Positions 8,698 to 17,613 of a stretch of DNA of 64,000 nt are shown here, in pieces. A program made the position numbers and the translations under genes. The notes beneath the pieces were generated by a model, which was given only the letters and a program-made list of their open reading frames with translations, made no database searches and was not told the DNA's origin. Numbering within the stretch: position 1 is the first letter of the stretch; the number at the start of each line of letters is the position of its first letter. Source of the DNA: Actinomycetes bacterium (GTDB lineage Bacteria > Actinomycetota > Acidimicrobiia > Acidimicrobiales > RAAP-2); NCBI GenBank assembly GCA_021820665.1, contig JAKADK010000007.1, positions 1 to 64,000 on the forward strand. The letters are read 5' to 3'.

Positions 8698-9468
8698 ATG
8701 CCAGAGCTGCTGCGGGAGAGACGGGGCCACGTCGAGATCCTGACCATCAACCGGCCCGAGGCGCGCAACGCGATCAACGGAGCCGTGTCGAGGGCCCTCG
8801 CCGCCGCGTTCGACGAGTTGGAGGTCGACGACGAGTGCTGGGTGGTGATCGTCACCGGCAGTGGGGACAAGGCCTTCAGCGCCGGGATGGACCTCAAGGC
8901 CTTCGCGTCGGGCGAGGGCGCCGACATCATGGGTGCGAGCGGAGGCTTTGCCGGCATCGCCCAGCGGGACTTCCCCAAACCGATCATCGCCGCCGTGAAC
9001 GGCTCGGCTCTGGCCGGCGGATGCGAGATCATGCTCGCCTGTGACCTCGTCGTCGCAGTGGACACCGCCCTGTTCGGGATCCCCGAGGTGAAGCGCGGCC
9101 TCATCGCCGGGGGCGGGGCGCTCATCCGGCTCCCCAAGCGCATCCCTCCGACCATCGCGCTGGAGCTGGCCCTCACCGGTGAGCCCGTCGACGCCAACCG
9201 CGCGCTCGGCCTCGGGCTGGTCAACCGGGTGGTGCCGCCGGAACGCCTGCTCGACGAGGCCATGGCTCTGGCCGAGACGATCGCCGAGAACGCCCCGCTG
9301 GCAGTGCGGGCGTCGAAACGGGTCATGAAGCTGGCGGGGGAGGTTCCCGACGCGCAGGGATGGGAGATCAACAACGCCGCCATCCCCGAGGTCTTCGGGT
9401 CCGCCGACGCCATGGAGGGTCCCGTCGCCTTCGCCGAGAAGCGGAAGCCCAATTGGTCGGGACGCTGA
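8698..9468 (+). CDS. Enoyl-CoA hydratase/isomerase (crotonase family)
   Basis: A 256-residue, single-domain crotonase of standard length. It adds water across 2-enoyl-CoA in beta-oxidation or related acyl-CoA routes. The oxyanion-hole segments FSAGMDLKAF and GSALAGGC are visible. Both acid-base glutamates of rat hydratase have counterparts: Glu in GIPEV and Glu in ALELALTG. This favours a true hydratase. ATG at 8698 follows GAGGAAGGG with good spacing. It lies 58 bp after the thiolase-like gene on the same strand and is probably co-transcribed. Exact chain-length specificity cannot be read from sequence. Confidence 0.92.
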   Translation: MPELLRERRGHVEILTINRPEARNAINGAVSRALAAAFDELEVDDECWVVIVTGSGDKAFSAGMDLKAFASGEGADIMGASGGFAGIAQRDFPKPIIAAVNGSALAGGCEIMLACDLVVAVDTALFGIPEVKRGLIAGGGALIRLPKRIPPTIALELALTGEPVDANRALGLGLVNRVVPPERLLDEAMALAETIAENAPLAVRASKRVMKLAGEVPDAQGWEINNAAIPEVFGSADAMEGPVAFAEKRKPNWSGR

Positions 9469-9523
9469 CCCGGCATCCTTCGAGAGCACCGGCTCCGAAG
9501 ACAGGAGCGACGCCCCCAGGGAC

Positions 9524-9529
9524 TACCCT
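9524..9529 (+). promoter_or_regulatory. Candidate -10 box (TACCCT) for tatA
   Basis: TACCCT fits the actinobacterial TANNNT -10 pattern and lies 30 bases before the tatA start. A predicted transcription start near 9536 would leave a short leader that contains the AAAGGAGA Shine-Dalgarno sequence. No clear -35 hexamer is visible. Confidence 0.4.
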
Positions 9530-9559
9530 GGGAGGAGGACGTCGACAAAGGAGACGGTA

Positions 9560-9781
9560 ATGGTGTTCGGCATGCCAGCAGATATCTTCGGAGTGGACGG
9601 CGTCATCGTTCTCGTGGTCGTGGTCGTCGTGTTGTTCGGTGGCACCCAGATCCCGAAGCTGGCCCGCTCCCTCGGCTCGGCCCAGAAGGAGTTCAAGAAG
9701 GGGCTCGAAGAGGGGGCGAAGGACGGCCCGGCGGCGAGCGGCGGCACGGCGACGAAGCCGTCGGACAGCTCGACCGACTGA
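9560..9781 (+). CDS. tatA: Sec-independent protein translocase subunit TatA
   Basis: A 73-residue protein with the TatA plan: a short N-terminal stretch, one hydrophobic helix (about 14-26), then LFGGTQIPKLARSLGSAQKEFKKG. That amphipathic helix carries the conserved Phe-Gly hinge and is followed by an acidic, disordered tail. TatA forms the oligomeric pore element for folded twin-arginine substrates at the membrane. AAAGGAGACGGTA directly precedes the ATG. No tatB or tatC is nearby. Within this window the Rieske protein carries a twin-arginine motif (RRKFLGG), so it is a plausible client. TatB or TatE is possible but less likely given the short tail. Confidence 0.93.
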   Translation: MVFGMPADIFGVDGVIVLVVVVVVLFGGTQIPKLARSLGSAQKEFKKGLEEGAKDGPAASGGTATKPSDSSTD

Positions 9782-9786
9782 CCCCG

Positions 9787-10509
9787 GTGATCGCCGGGGC
9801 CGGGGGCTCCGGCGGGGAGGATGGCGGTGCCGGGAAGAGCGGTGGCGCGGGCAGCAGCGTGAGCGGAGGTCGGGGGAGACCATCGCCCCGGGGCCGGCTG
9901 CATTTCTGGGTGATCCAGGTCACGGAGCTGGCCGTGGCCGTCGCGCTGGTCGACCTGTCCCTCCACGTCACCAGGGCTGCAGTCCTACTCGGTGCCGCCG
10001 CCATCCTGGCCGCCATCAGCCTGACGGCCAAGGGCCCCCTCGGCATCGTCAGGCTCGTCGGCCGTCCAGCCCACCGGGCGCTGGCCGTGGTGGTGGCGGC
10101 CGGGATGGCACTCGCGCCCCTTGTCCCCGTCCTGCGGCCGAGCGTCGCCGGGATTGCCATCCTCGAGCTCGGAGCCATCGGTCTGGTGCGGGTGGCCACG
10201 CTGGTCCGGGTCGCACCCGGGGCACCGCTCCCCACCGAGCCCGAACCGTCCGGGCGAAGGGCTGGTCGCCGAGATCGTCCCGGGGCGTTACCGGGCCCGC
10301 ACGATGGGGGCGGCCCGACTCCGGCGGACCGGGCCGCGCGGTGGGCCGGCCGGGCGGCGTCGCAGACCAGCGCGGCCGTGAACCGGGCGGCGGACGCGCG
10401 CGGTCCGGCGGCCAAGGCGCACGTCCTGCGAGCGGCCCGCACCAGCGGACGCGTGACCGGGCGGCTCGCGGCACGACGTCGTCGATCCGCCGGTGGTCCG
10501 GGGCACTGA
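9787..10509 (+). CDS. Hypothetical polytopic membrane protein
   Basis: A 240-residue protein starting at GTG 9787, five bases after the tatA stop, so probably co-expressed with it. After a Gly/Ser-rich N-terminus it has about four hydrophobic segments (near 45-65, 70-88, 98-118 and 120-135). A basic Ala/Arg-rich C-terminal half follows and should face the cytoplasm. I recognise no family and no catalytic motif. Codon use resembles its neighbours, which supports coding. Confidence 0.6.
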   Translation: MIAGAGGSGGEDGGAGKSGGAGSSVSGGRGRPSPRGRLHFWVIQVTELAVAVALVDLSLHVTRAAVLLGAAAILAAISLTAKGPLGIVRLVGRPAHRALAVVVAAGMALAPLVPVLRPSVAGIAILELGAIGLVRVATLVRVAPGAPLPTEPEPSGRRAGRRDRPGALPGPHDGGGPTPADRAARWAGRAASQTSAAVNRAADARGPAAKAHVLRAARTSGRVTGRLAARRRRSAGGPGH

Positions 10510-10550
10510 ACGGGCTGCCCCGATCGTGGCGGCGTGTCTGGGTGACCACC

Positions 10551-10586
10551 CCCGAGAACCCCCGAGAACCCCCGGGGGCCCCCGGG
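10551..10586. terminator. Tandem 10-mers and a 16-bp perfect palindrome, possible terminator
   Basis: Two CCCGAGAACC units (10551-10570) run into CCCGGGGGCCCCCGGG (10571-10586), a perfect palindrome. It lies between the stop of the membrane protein and the ctaC promoter. A GC-only stem without a U-tract is compatible with actinobacterial termination or with an RNA/DNA structural element. Function is inferred from position. Confidence 0.4.
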
Positions 10587-10698
10587 AGACGGTCCCATCG
10601 GCTTCCCGGAGCACCCATCGGACCAGGGACTTTCCCCGGCCTCGCCGGGGGCGGTCCTGGCGCGCGCCCTCAACTTCTAATTCCGCCAGCGGCCCCGC

Positions 10699-10704
10699 TA
10701 GTGT
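10699..10704 (+). promoter_or_regulatory. -10 box TAGTGT for leaderless ctaC
   Basis: TAGTGT ends seven bases before GTG 10712, with no Shine-Dalgarno sequence between. This is the spacing expected when transcription begins at the start codon. It decides the ctaC start over the shorter alternative at GTG 10850. Confidence 0.5.
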
Positions 10705-10711
10705 CATCGCC

Positions 10712-11719
10712 GTGACCGCCTTCACGACCGGATCGTCAGACCCGTTGCCGGCCAGCCGCCCCTGGGCGCGACGCCTCCAAGGCCCCGCCGCCCGCCAGCG
10801 GTACACCGCTTCCCCGACGGCCACGCCCGGAGCGCACGCTGCCCCCGAGGTGTCCATCACACCGGTGGCGAAGCGGTCCCGGTGGACTGCCCTCGCCGTC
10901 GCCATCGGCGCCCCGCTCGTCCTTGCCGGGTGCAACGCCCCCAGCTACTTCGCCAGCTCGGGGGCGACCACCCAGGGTCACGACACGTTCAAGCTCTGGT
11001 CGGGCATGATGACCACTGGTCTCATCATCGGCGGCATCGTCGTCCTCCTGATCCTGTGGGCCGCCTTCCGCTACCGGCGGAAGTCCGACGCGATGCCCCG
11101 CCAGTTCCACGAGCACCTGGGTATCGAGCTCGTGTACACGGTCGTGCCCATCATCATCGTGATCGTCCTGTTCGTCTTCACCGTCCTCACCGAGAACGAG
11201 GTGGACGCCACCGTGCCCCTGGCGGCCACCACCACGGCCAGCGGCCGGCCGGTCGTCGACATCACCGTCACCGCCTTCCAGTGGGGGTGGCGCTTCGACT
11301 ACCCGCATCTCGACGTCGGGGTGGTGGGCGAGCTGAAGAACGGTCCTGACCACCACGGGCCCCAGATGGTGGTGCCGGTGGGAGAGACCGTGCAGATCAC
11401 CCTGCTCTCCGCCGACGTGGTCCACGGGTTCTACGTCCGGGACTTCAACTTCAGCCGCTACGCGCTGCCGGGGGTCACCAACATCTTCGACCTGCACGTG
11501 AAGCACGCCGGCACCTATCTCGGCCAGTGCACCCAGTTCTGCGGCCTCTACCACTCCGAGATGTTCTTCTCGGTGAAGGCCGTGAGCCCAGCCGCCTTCC
11601 GGAGCTGGGCGGCCGCCGAGGTCCGTGACGGCCATGTCCTGGGGCCGAGCGGGAACCCGGCGACCAACATCCCGCCGAAGTCCTCCCCGCTCCAGCCTTC
11701 CACCAACGCCACGCCGTGA
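10712..11719 (+). CDS. ctaC: Cytochrome c oxidase subunit II (CtaC), lipoprotein
   Basis: A 335-residue subunit II of the aa3 oxidase. It takes electrons from the bc1 complex through CuA and passes them to subunit I. A basic stretch and hydrophobic segment end in the lipobox LVLAGC (Cys74). Two transmembrane helices follow, then a cupredoxin domain with the CuA ligands Cys273 and Cys277 ([12 protein letters not shown]) and an upstream His in DVVHGF. There is no fused cytochrome c domain. GTG at 10712 is chosen for its leaderless promoter; a start at GTG 10850 would give a more normal 27-residue lipoprotein signal and cannot be excluded. Confidence 0.93.
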   Translation: MTAFTTGSSDPLPASRPWARRLQGPAARQRYTASPTATPGAHAAPEVSITPVAKRSRWTALAVAIGAPLVLAGCNAPSYFASSGATTQGHDTFKLWSGMMTTGLIIGGIVVLLILWAAFRYRRKSDAMPRQFHEHLGIELVYTVVPIIIVIVLFVFTVLTENEVDATVPLAATTTASGRPVVDITVTAFQWGWRFDYPHLDVGVVGELKNGPDHHGPQMVVPVGETVQITLLSADVVHGFYVRDFNFSRYALPGVTNIFDLHVKHAGTYLGQCTQFCGLYHSEMFFSVKAVSPAAFRSWAAAEVRDGHVLGPSGNPATNIPPKSSPLQPSTNATP

Positions 11720-11771
11720 CCGTGCCGTCCACCGTTCCCGCCCGCCCGCCGACGTCCCCCAAGGTGGTCCC

Positions 11772-13553
11772 ATGACGACACTCGTCGAACGCCCCGACCT
11801 CGTCTCCCCGGACGGTCCTCGCCGTCCCGGCGAGCCGGTGGAGATCGGGCAGCACCCCGCTCACCACGAGGGCCCGACCGGCCTGCTCAAATGGCTCACC
11901 AGTACCGATCACAAGGTGATCGGCCTCAGCTACATGATCACGTCCCTGGTGCTGTTCTTCATTGCCGGGATCATGGCCCTCGTCATCCGCAGCCAGCTCA
12001 TGGACCCTCACGGCACCCTGGTCTCCTTCCAGACCTACAACGAGCTGTTCACGATGCACGGCAGCATCATGATGTACCTGTTCGCCGGGCCCTTCGCCTT
12101 CGGCGGGCTGGCCAACTACGTCGTACCGCTCCAGGTCGGCGCCCCGGACATGGCGTTCCCCCGCCTGAACGCCCTGTCGTACTGGCTCTACCTGAGCGGC
12201 TCGATCACCATGCTCCTCGGGTTCTTCGTGGCCGGCGGGGCGGCCGACTTCGGGTGGGTCGCCTACGCTCCCCTGTCCGAAGCGGTCAACTCCCCGGGGG
12301 CCGGAGCCGACCTGTGGATCGTGGCCCTGGCCCTGACCGGCTTCTCGGCCATCTTCACCGGGGTGAACCTGGTGGCCACCATCTTCTACCTGCGTGCCCC
12401 GGGCATGACCATGTTCCGGATGCCCATCTTCACGTGGAACATGCTGGTCACGGCCATCCTCATCCTGATCGCCTTCCCGGTCCTGTTCGCCGCCCTCCTC
12501 TTGTTGTTCTGTGACCGGCACTTCGGCACCCACATCTTCACGGTCCAAGGCGGCGGCGTCCCGGTGCTGTGGCAGAACCTCTTCTGGTTCTTCGGCCATC
12601 CGGAGGTCTACATCCTGGCCTTGCCTTTCTTCGGGATCGTCACCGACGTGATCCCCGTGTTCTCCCGCAAGCCGGTCTTCGGGTACCGCGGCATGGTCTT
12701 CGCCACCATGACGATCGCCGCCCTGTCCACCGGGGTGTGGGCCCACCACATGTTCACGACCGGCGTCGTCCTCCTGCCGTTCTTCTCGGCCATGTCCTAC
12801 GCCATTGCCGTGCCCACCGGGATCAAGTTCTTCAACTGGATCGGCACCATGTGGCGCGGGCAGATCACCTACCGGACGCCGATGCTGTTCTCGGTGGGCT
12901 TCCTCCTGTGCTTCATCTTCGGCGGGGTGACCGGCGTGCTGCTTGCCTCTCCGCCGATCGACTTCATGGTCCACGACACGTACTTCGTGGTGGCCCACTT
13001 CCACCAGGTCCTGGTGGCCACGGCCGTGTTCGCCGGGTTCGCCGGGTTCTACTTCTGGTACCCGAAGATGTTCGGGCGGATGCTCAGGGAGGGGCTGGGC
13101 AAGCTCCACTTCTGGTTCTTGTTCATTGGCTTCTGGGTGACCTACACACCCCAGTACGTGCTCGGGTTGTGGGGAATGCCGCGCCGGGTGGCCAGCTACC
13201 CGGTCGACGCCGGATGGACCACGCTCAACATCGTGTCGTCCATCGGAGCATTCATCCTCGGCTTCTCCTTCCTCTTCTTCCTCATCAACGTGTTCGTCTC
13301 CTGGCGCAAGCCGGTCCCGGCGGGATCGAACCCGTGGGACGGCCACGGCCTGGAGTGGTTCACCACCTCACCGCCACCCCACCACAACTACACTCACCTG
13401 CCTCCGATCCGCTCGGAGCGGCCCACCTGGGACTACAACCACCCCGAGCACCGGACGTTGCTCACCCACAAGGGGCCCACGGGGCCGGGTGGTGGTGCCG
13501 GTAGCCCCGGAGGGGGGGCACCGACCGAGCCCGATCCGGTCGGAGCACGCTGA
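11772..13553 (+). CDS. ctaD: Cytochrome c oxidase subunit I (CtaD)
   Basis: A 593-residue catalytic subunit with about 12 transmembrane helices; it reduces O2 to water and pumps protons. CuB ligands are His276 in HPEVY, which also contains the Tyr280 that crosslinks to the His, and His325-His326. Heme a3 and heme a ligands are His409 and His411 in AHFHQV. HPEVY marks an A-type heme-copper oxidase. ATG at 11772 follows AAGGTGGTCCC. The C-terminal 60 residues are a Gly/Pro-rich cytoplasmic tail. Its TGA shares a base with the ctaF ATG (TGATG). Confidence 0.98.
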   Translation: MTTLVERPDLVSPDGPRRPGEPVEIGQHPAHHEGPTGLLKWLTSTDHKVIGLSYMITSLVLFFIAGIMALVIRSQLMDPHGTLVSFQTYNELFTMHGSIMMYLFAGPFAFGGLANYVVPLQVGAPDMAFPRLNALSYWLYLSGSITMLLGFFVAGGAADFGWVAYAPLSEAVNSPGAGADLWIVALALTGFSAIFTGVNLVATIFYLRAPGMTMFRMPIFTWNMLVTAILILIAFPVLFAALLLLFCDRHFGTHIFTVQGGGVPVLWQNLFWFFGHPEVYILALPFFGIVTDVIPVFSRKPVFGYRGMVFATMTIAALSTGVWAHHMFTTGVVLLPFFSAMSYAIAVPTGIKFFNWIGTMWRGQITYRTPMLFSVGFLLCFIFGGVTGVLLASPPIDFMVHDTYFVVAHFHQVLVATAVFAGFAGFYFWYPKMFGRMLREGLGKLHFWFLFIGFWVTYTPQYVLGLWGMPRRVASYPVDAGWTTLNIVSSIGAFILGFSFLFFLINVFVSWRKPVPAGSNPWDGHGLEWFTTSPPPHHNYTHLPPIRSERPTWDYNHPEHRTLLTHKGPTGPGGGAGSPGGGAPTEPDPVGAR

Positions 13554-13945
13554 TGCGGATCGAAGCCAGGCTCCTCATCGTCATCGGCGTCTTCTTCGCC
13601 ATCATCGGGGTCATCTACTGGTACACCAGCTACGAGGACTCGGGTACGGTCATGCTGGCTGCCGCCGCCATCCTCGGCCTGCTGCCCGGCGGCTACTACC
13701 TGTGGTGGTCGAACCGTATGCGGCCCCGCCCTTCCGACGACCCGGAGGCTTCCATCGGCGAGGGGTCGGGCACCATCGGCACGTTCCCCGGGTCGAGCAT
13801 CTGGCCGTTCGTCATGGGGATGGGGGCGTTCTTCGTCGGTCTCAGCTTCGTGTTCGGCATCTGGTTCGTGCCGGTGGCGGCGGGGCTCCTCGTCAGCGCG
13901 GCGATCGGGGCCACGGTGGAGAGCCGGCGGGGCGGGATGGTCTGA
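13553..13945 (+). CDS. ctaF: Cytochrome c oxidase subunit IV (actinobacterial CtaF)
   Basis: A 130-residue protein with four hydrophobic helices in two pairs separated by a polar loop, the layout of the actinobacterial oxidase subunit IV. It is coupled to ctaD by a TGATG overlap. This small subunit has no cofactor and stabilises the oxidase in the bc1-aa3 supercomplex. The final residues are basic and cytoplasmic. Identification rests on size, topology and gene order more than on motifs. Confidence 0.85.
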   Translation: MRIEARLLIVIGVFFAIIGVIYWYTSYEDSGTVMLAAAAILGLLPGGYYLWWSNRMRPRPSDDPEASIGEGSGTIGTFPGSSIWPFVMGMGAFFVGLSFVFGIWFVPVAAGLLVSAAIGATVESRRGGMV

Positions 13946-14021
13946 CCGGCGGGTGGAGGAGCCGGTCCGCCTGGAGGGCATTGGTGTCGCGTTGTTGCCG
14001 CGTGGGTGACCATGCGGCCGG

Positions 14022-14027
14022 TAAGGT
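14022..14027 (+). promoter_or_regulatory. -10 box TAAGGT before the polytopic membrane gene
   Basis: TAAGGT lies nine bases before the ATG at 14037, and no Shine-Dalgarno sequence intervenes. The mRNA is probably leaderless or has one to three untranslated bases. A promoter of its own separates this gene from the ctaCDF unit. Confidence 0.45.
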
Positions 14028-14036
14028 GACGCCCGC

Positions 14037-15968
14037 ATGGTCGAGACCCACGCCAGCCCAGGCCCCGCCGGTCCACCGCTCGACCGACCGCCGCCGACAC
14101 GCCACGACGTCGTCGAGGGCCTGGCCCGCCTGACGGGGAACGCATCGGCACCGGATGCCCGACGGCGCGACCGGACGGCGGGCCGCTCGTGGCTGGCGAC
14201 CGGGATCGTCGTGGCCGTGTACCTGGCGCTGGCAGTCGCCGTCTACTGGAACGTGTGGACCACGCACCCGGCCACGATCACCGAACCGGGCGGCGACCAG
14301 TACGCCACCATCTGGTTCCTGGAGTGGGTCCCCTTCGCCGTCCGCCATGGGTTCAACCCGCTGTTCACCAACTTCGCCAACTACCCGTTCGGCGTGAACC
14401 TCCTCACCAACACCAGCGTGTTGTTGCTGGGGGCGCTGGCGGCGCCCGTCACCCTCGTCTTCGGACCCGTCGCGTCGTTCAACCTGCTCCTCACGCTCTC
14501 CCTCGCCGGTTCGGCCAGCGCCGGGTACGCCCTGGCACGCCGGTTCGTCCATTGGCGCCCGGCGGCCTTCGTTGCCGGCCTGCTGTACGGCTTCTCCCCC
14601 TACCAGATCGCCCAGTCGGCCGGTGGGCACCTGAACCTCGTCTTCGTGGTCCTCCCGCCGCTCGCCTTCCTCGTCCTCCACGAGATCGCCGTCCGCCAGC
14701 GCGGACCAGCACGGCGCTGGGGCATCGTGCTCGGTGTGCTGGTCGCCGCCCAGTACCTGATCTCCAGCGAGATCATGGCGTCGACCATCATCATCGGGGG
14801 CCTCGGTGTGCTTGTCGCCGGCCTCTGCGCTCCCCGTTCGATCCGTGCCCATCTCCGGTACGCTGTCCACGGCCTGGCATGGGCAGCCGGCGTCGGGATG
14901 GTGCTCCTCGCCTATCCGCTGTGGGCGACCCTCCGGGGGCCGGGGCACATCACCGGACCGATCCAGCTCGTCCCCCAGGGGTACCGGGCTGACCTGCTCG
15001 GTCCGGTGATCCCGGACTCCCTGATGCGGATCGCCCCTGCACACCTGGCGCTCATTGCCTCGCACTTCGCCAACAGCGTCACCGAGAACGGGTCCTACCT
15101 CGGCATCACGCTGCTGGCGGTCCTGGCCGCCGGCACGATCGTGCTCTGGCGAGAGAAGGCCGTCCAGGTGCTGGCAGTTGTCGGGACGCTGGCGTTCGTC
15201 CTCTCCCTCGGCGCCGGCCTGGTGGTGAAGTCAAACCCACCAGGCGCCCCGAGCGGGTTCCCGCTGCCCGAACGGCTCTTCGCCAAGATCCCGTTGCTGT
15301 CGAACACGATCCCCGCCCGCTACTCACTCTACGTGGCCCTCTGTGCCGCGCTGCTGCTCGCTGTCATCCTCGACCACGTACGGGACGCCCTGGCCACCCG
15401 CACCACAGGCGACGGCCCCGGGCGGCGGATCACGGCCGCTGTGCTGGCACCGGTGGCAATCGCCGTCGTCGCGCTCATCCCCCTCATCCCGGCGGCGCCG
15501 TTCACGGCCCTGCTGCCGGTCGGGACGCCGGCGTACTTCACCACCGGAGGCGTCGCCCACCTGACCCCGGGCAGCGTGGCTGTGATCTACCCGTACCCGT
15601 CGTCGGCGATTCCCAATGCGGAAGCATGGCAGGCGGTCGCCCACCTGCGCTTCCGGTCACCCGGCGGGTACTACCTGGTACCTGCCGCCGACGGCGCCAT
15701 CGCCTTCTCGCCGGCGGTGTCCTACGCCCGGGACACGGTCACGGCCGCGACGCTCGTGCAACTGGCCGCCGGCGCTCCCCCCGAAGAGACGCCCGCCCTC
15801 CGTGCCGCGATCCTGGCCCAGTGGCGGTCCTGGCACGTCCAGAGCCTGGTGGCCTTCCCGTCGCTGGCGGCCGATCCGGCGGGTGCGACGGCGTTCCTCA
15901 CCTGGCTGACCGGCCGTCCACCGAGCCCGGACGACGGCGCATCTGTCTGGTACCACCTCCGGCCCTAG
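14037..15968 (+). CDS. Large polytopic membrane protein, GT-C glycosyltransferase-like
   Basis: A 643-residue protein: a 55-residue polar N-terminus, then roughly ten hydrophobic helices (to about residue 500), then a soluble C-terminal region of about 140 residues. After the first helix comes ITEPGGDQYATIWFLEW, a loop with acidic residues like the first extracytoplasmic loop of GT-C enzymes that use polyprenyl-phosphate sugars. Another conserved-looking segment is NYPFGVNLLTNTS. I infer a cell-envelope glycan role only from this topology; no biochemical function is shown. It sits convergently beside the qcr operon and appears unrelated to respiration. Confidence 0.7.
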   Translation: MVETHASPGPAGPPLDRPPPTRHDVVEGLARLTGNASAPDARRRDRTAGRSWLATGIVVAVYLALAVAVYWNVWTTHPATITEPGGDQYATIWFLEWVPFAVRHGFNPLFTNFANYPFGVNLLTNTSVLLLGALAAPVTLVFGPVASFNLLLTLSLAGSASAGYALARRFVHWRPAAFVAGLLYGFSPYQIAQSAGGHLNLVFVVLPPLAFLVLHEIAVRQRGPARRWGIVLGVLVAAQYLISSEIMASTIIIGGLGVLVAGLCAPRSIRAHLRYAVHGLAWAAGVGMVLLAYPLWATLRGPGHITGPIQLVPQGYRADLLGPVIPDSLMRIAPAHLALIASHFANSVTENGSYLGITLLAVLAAGTIVLWREKAVQVLAVVGTLAFVLSLGAGLVVKSNPPGAPSGFPLPERLFAKIPLLSNTIPARYSLYVALCAALLLAVILDHVRDALATRTTGDGPGRRITAAVLAPVAIAVVALIPLIPAAPFTALLPVGTPAYFTTGGVAHLTPGSVAVIYPYPSSAIPNAEAWQAVAHLRFRSPGGYYLVPAADGAIAFSPAVSYARDTVTAATLVQLAAGAPPEETPALRAAILAQWRSWHVQSLVAFPSLAADPAGATAFLTWLTGRPPSPDDGASVWYHLRP

Positions 15969-16128
15969 GAGACCGGCACCGTCAGAGCCGGGGAAGGCAG
16001 GGGGGTGTGGACCGTGGCGGGCGGCCCGGGCGTGAGCGGGACCGGCGTGACCGGCACCAGCGGTCCGCCGGACCCGCACCCCGCCCGGCGGCGGAGCCCC
16101 GTGGCCGGGCGCTCAGCCTCCCGGTGGG
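15969..16128. other. Convergent spacer, possible bidirectional termination
   Basis: 160 bp between two convergent stop codons. It contains a short GGTCC-GCC-GGACC stem and other GC-rich inverted segments but no U-tract. No open frame here has a start signal. Termination of both mRNAs is expected from position only. Confidence 0.35.
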
Positions 16129-17613
16129 TCAGCGCATCACCCTCCGGACGCCGGGGTCCGTCGCCAGCTCCGCCGGTGTCAGGTCGATAAACGTCGGCAC
16201 GGGAACAGGCTCGACCTCTTCGTGGCCGTCCCCCGGCCGGGGCTCGGCGACATGGGTGACGTACTCTCCCGTCTCCGACAGGGTCACGACCAGCGCTCGC
16301 TTCCGTTTGCCCACGTCTTCGGCCGCCCGCATCTCGTTGCAGATGTAGTAGGTGACCACGTAGGCCACCACCGGCAAGACGAAGACGATGATCCGGAACG
16401 TCCAGAGGACGATGTTCAGCTCCACCTGGAAGAAGTTGGCGATCACGTCGGTGGAGGAGGCCGAGAACAGCATGAAGTAGAACGTCACCATGGCGGCACC
16501 GAACGCCGTACGCTTCGGCCGGTCCCTCGGCCGGTCCAAGAGGTTGTGGTACGCGAGGTCCTTCGTGTACTTCGCCTCGATGAACGGCCACGCCAGGAAC
16601 AGGTTGAAGGTCAGGCCGGGGAACAGCACGGCGGGAAGGAACACCTCGAGCGGCCAGGTGTGGCCGAAGCCGACGAACTCCCAGCTCGGCATGATCCGCA
16701 GTGCGCCGTCCAGCCACCCCATGTACCAGTCGGGTTGGACGGCGTAGGAGATCAGGTAGGGGTGGTACTGGCCGAACTGCCAGATGGGGTTGATCTGGGC
16801 GAACCCGCCGAGGAGGAAGAGCACGGCGGTCGTGATGAAGAGGAAGCCGGTCGTCTTGGCCATGAACGTCGGGAACATGGGGGAGCCCACCACGTTGTGC
16901 TCGGTCCTCCCCGGCCCCTTGAACTGGGTGTGCTTCTGCTTCACGAGCAGCCCGAGGTGGCCGGCCAGGAGGGCGACGATGATGGCCGGGATGATGAGCA
17001 CGTGGAGGATGAACAGCCGGGGGATGATGATCCCGTTGCCTGGATAGTTCCCGCCGAACAGGAAGACGGCGAGGTAGCTCCCGACGAGGGGGATGGACTC
17101 CACGATCGAGAACATGATCCGGAGGCCGGTGCCCGACACGAGGTCGTCGGGGAGCGAGTAGCCGAGGAAGCCGTTCACGATGCCCAGGATGAGAAGGGAG
17201 ACGCCGATGATCCAGTTGAACTCGCGGGGCTTGCGGAAGGCGCCGGTGAAGAACACCCGGGCCATGTGGACCACGATTGCCCCGAGGAACACGTCGGCCG
17301 CCCAGTGGTGGGCCTGGCGCATGAGGAGGCCCGACCGCACGTCGAAGGACAGCCCCACGGTCGAGGCGTACGCCTCGGAGACCTTCTGGCCCCGCAACGG
17401 CAGGTAGGAACCGTGGTAGACGATCTCGTGGGCCGACGGCACGTAATAGAGGGTGAGGAAGACGCCCGTGCCGAGGAGGACCACGAAGGAGTAGAGGGCG
17501 ATCTCCCCCAGCATGAACGACCAGTGGTCGGGGAAGATCTTGTCGAGGAAGGTGCGGCCGCCCTTGGCGATGCCGAGGCGGTCGTCGACCCAGCGGAGGG
17601 ACTCGTCGATCAC
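16129..17613 (-). CDS. qcrB: Cytochrome bc1 complex cytochrome b subunit (QcrB)
   Basis: A 494-residue cytochrome b that oxidises menaquinol and carries the two b hemes in the membrane. QAHHWAADVFLGAIVVHMAR holds histidines of the heme-binding four-helix bundle, and a second His-rich helix follows (ILHVLIIPAIIVALLAGH). The quinol-site region around FALAQINP-like GGFAQINP is present. Unlike canonical mitochondrial cytochrome b, it has a cytoplasmic C-terminal tail of about 90 residues, as in other actinobacteria. ATG at 17613 overlaps the qcrA TGA (ATGA). Confidence 0.97.
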   Translation of the reverse strand: MIDESLRWVDDRLGIAKGGRTFLDKIFPDHWSFMLGEIALYSFVVLLGTGVFLTLYYVPSAHEIVYHGSYLPLRGQKVSEAYASTVGLSFDVRSGLLMRQAHHWAADVFLGAIVVHMARVFFTGAFRKPREFNWIIGVSLLILGIVNGFLGYSLPDDLVSGTGLRIMFSIVESIPLVGSYLAVFLFGGNYPGNGIIIPRLFILHVLIIPAIIVALLAGHLGLLVKQKHTQFKGPGRTEHNVVGSPMFPTFMAKTTGFLFITTAVLFLLGGFAQINPIWQFGQYHPYLISYAVQPDWYMGWLDGALRIMPSWEFVGFGHTWPLEVFLPAVLFPGLTFNLFLAWPFIEAKYTKDLAYHNLLDRPRDRPKRTAFGAAMVTFYFMLFSASSTDVIANFFQVELNIVLWTFRIIVFVLPVVAYVVTYYICNEMRAAEDVGKRKRALVVTLSETGEYVTHVAEPRPGDGHEEVEPVPVPTFIDLTPAELATDPGVRRVMR

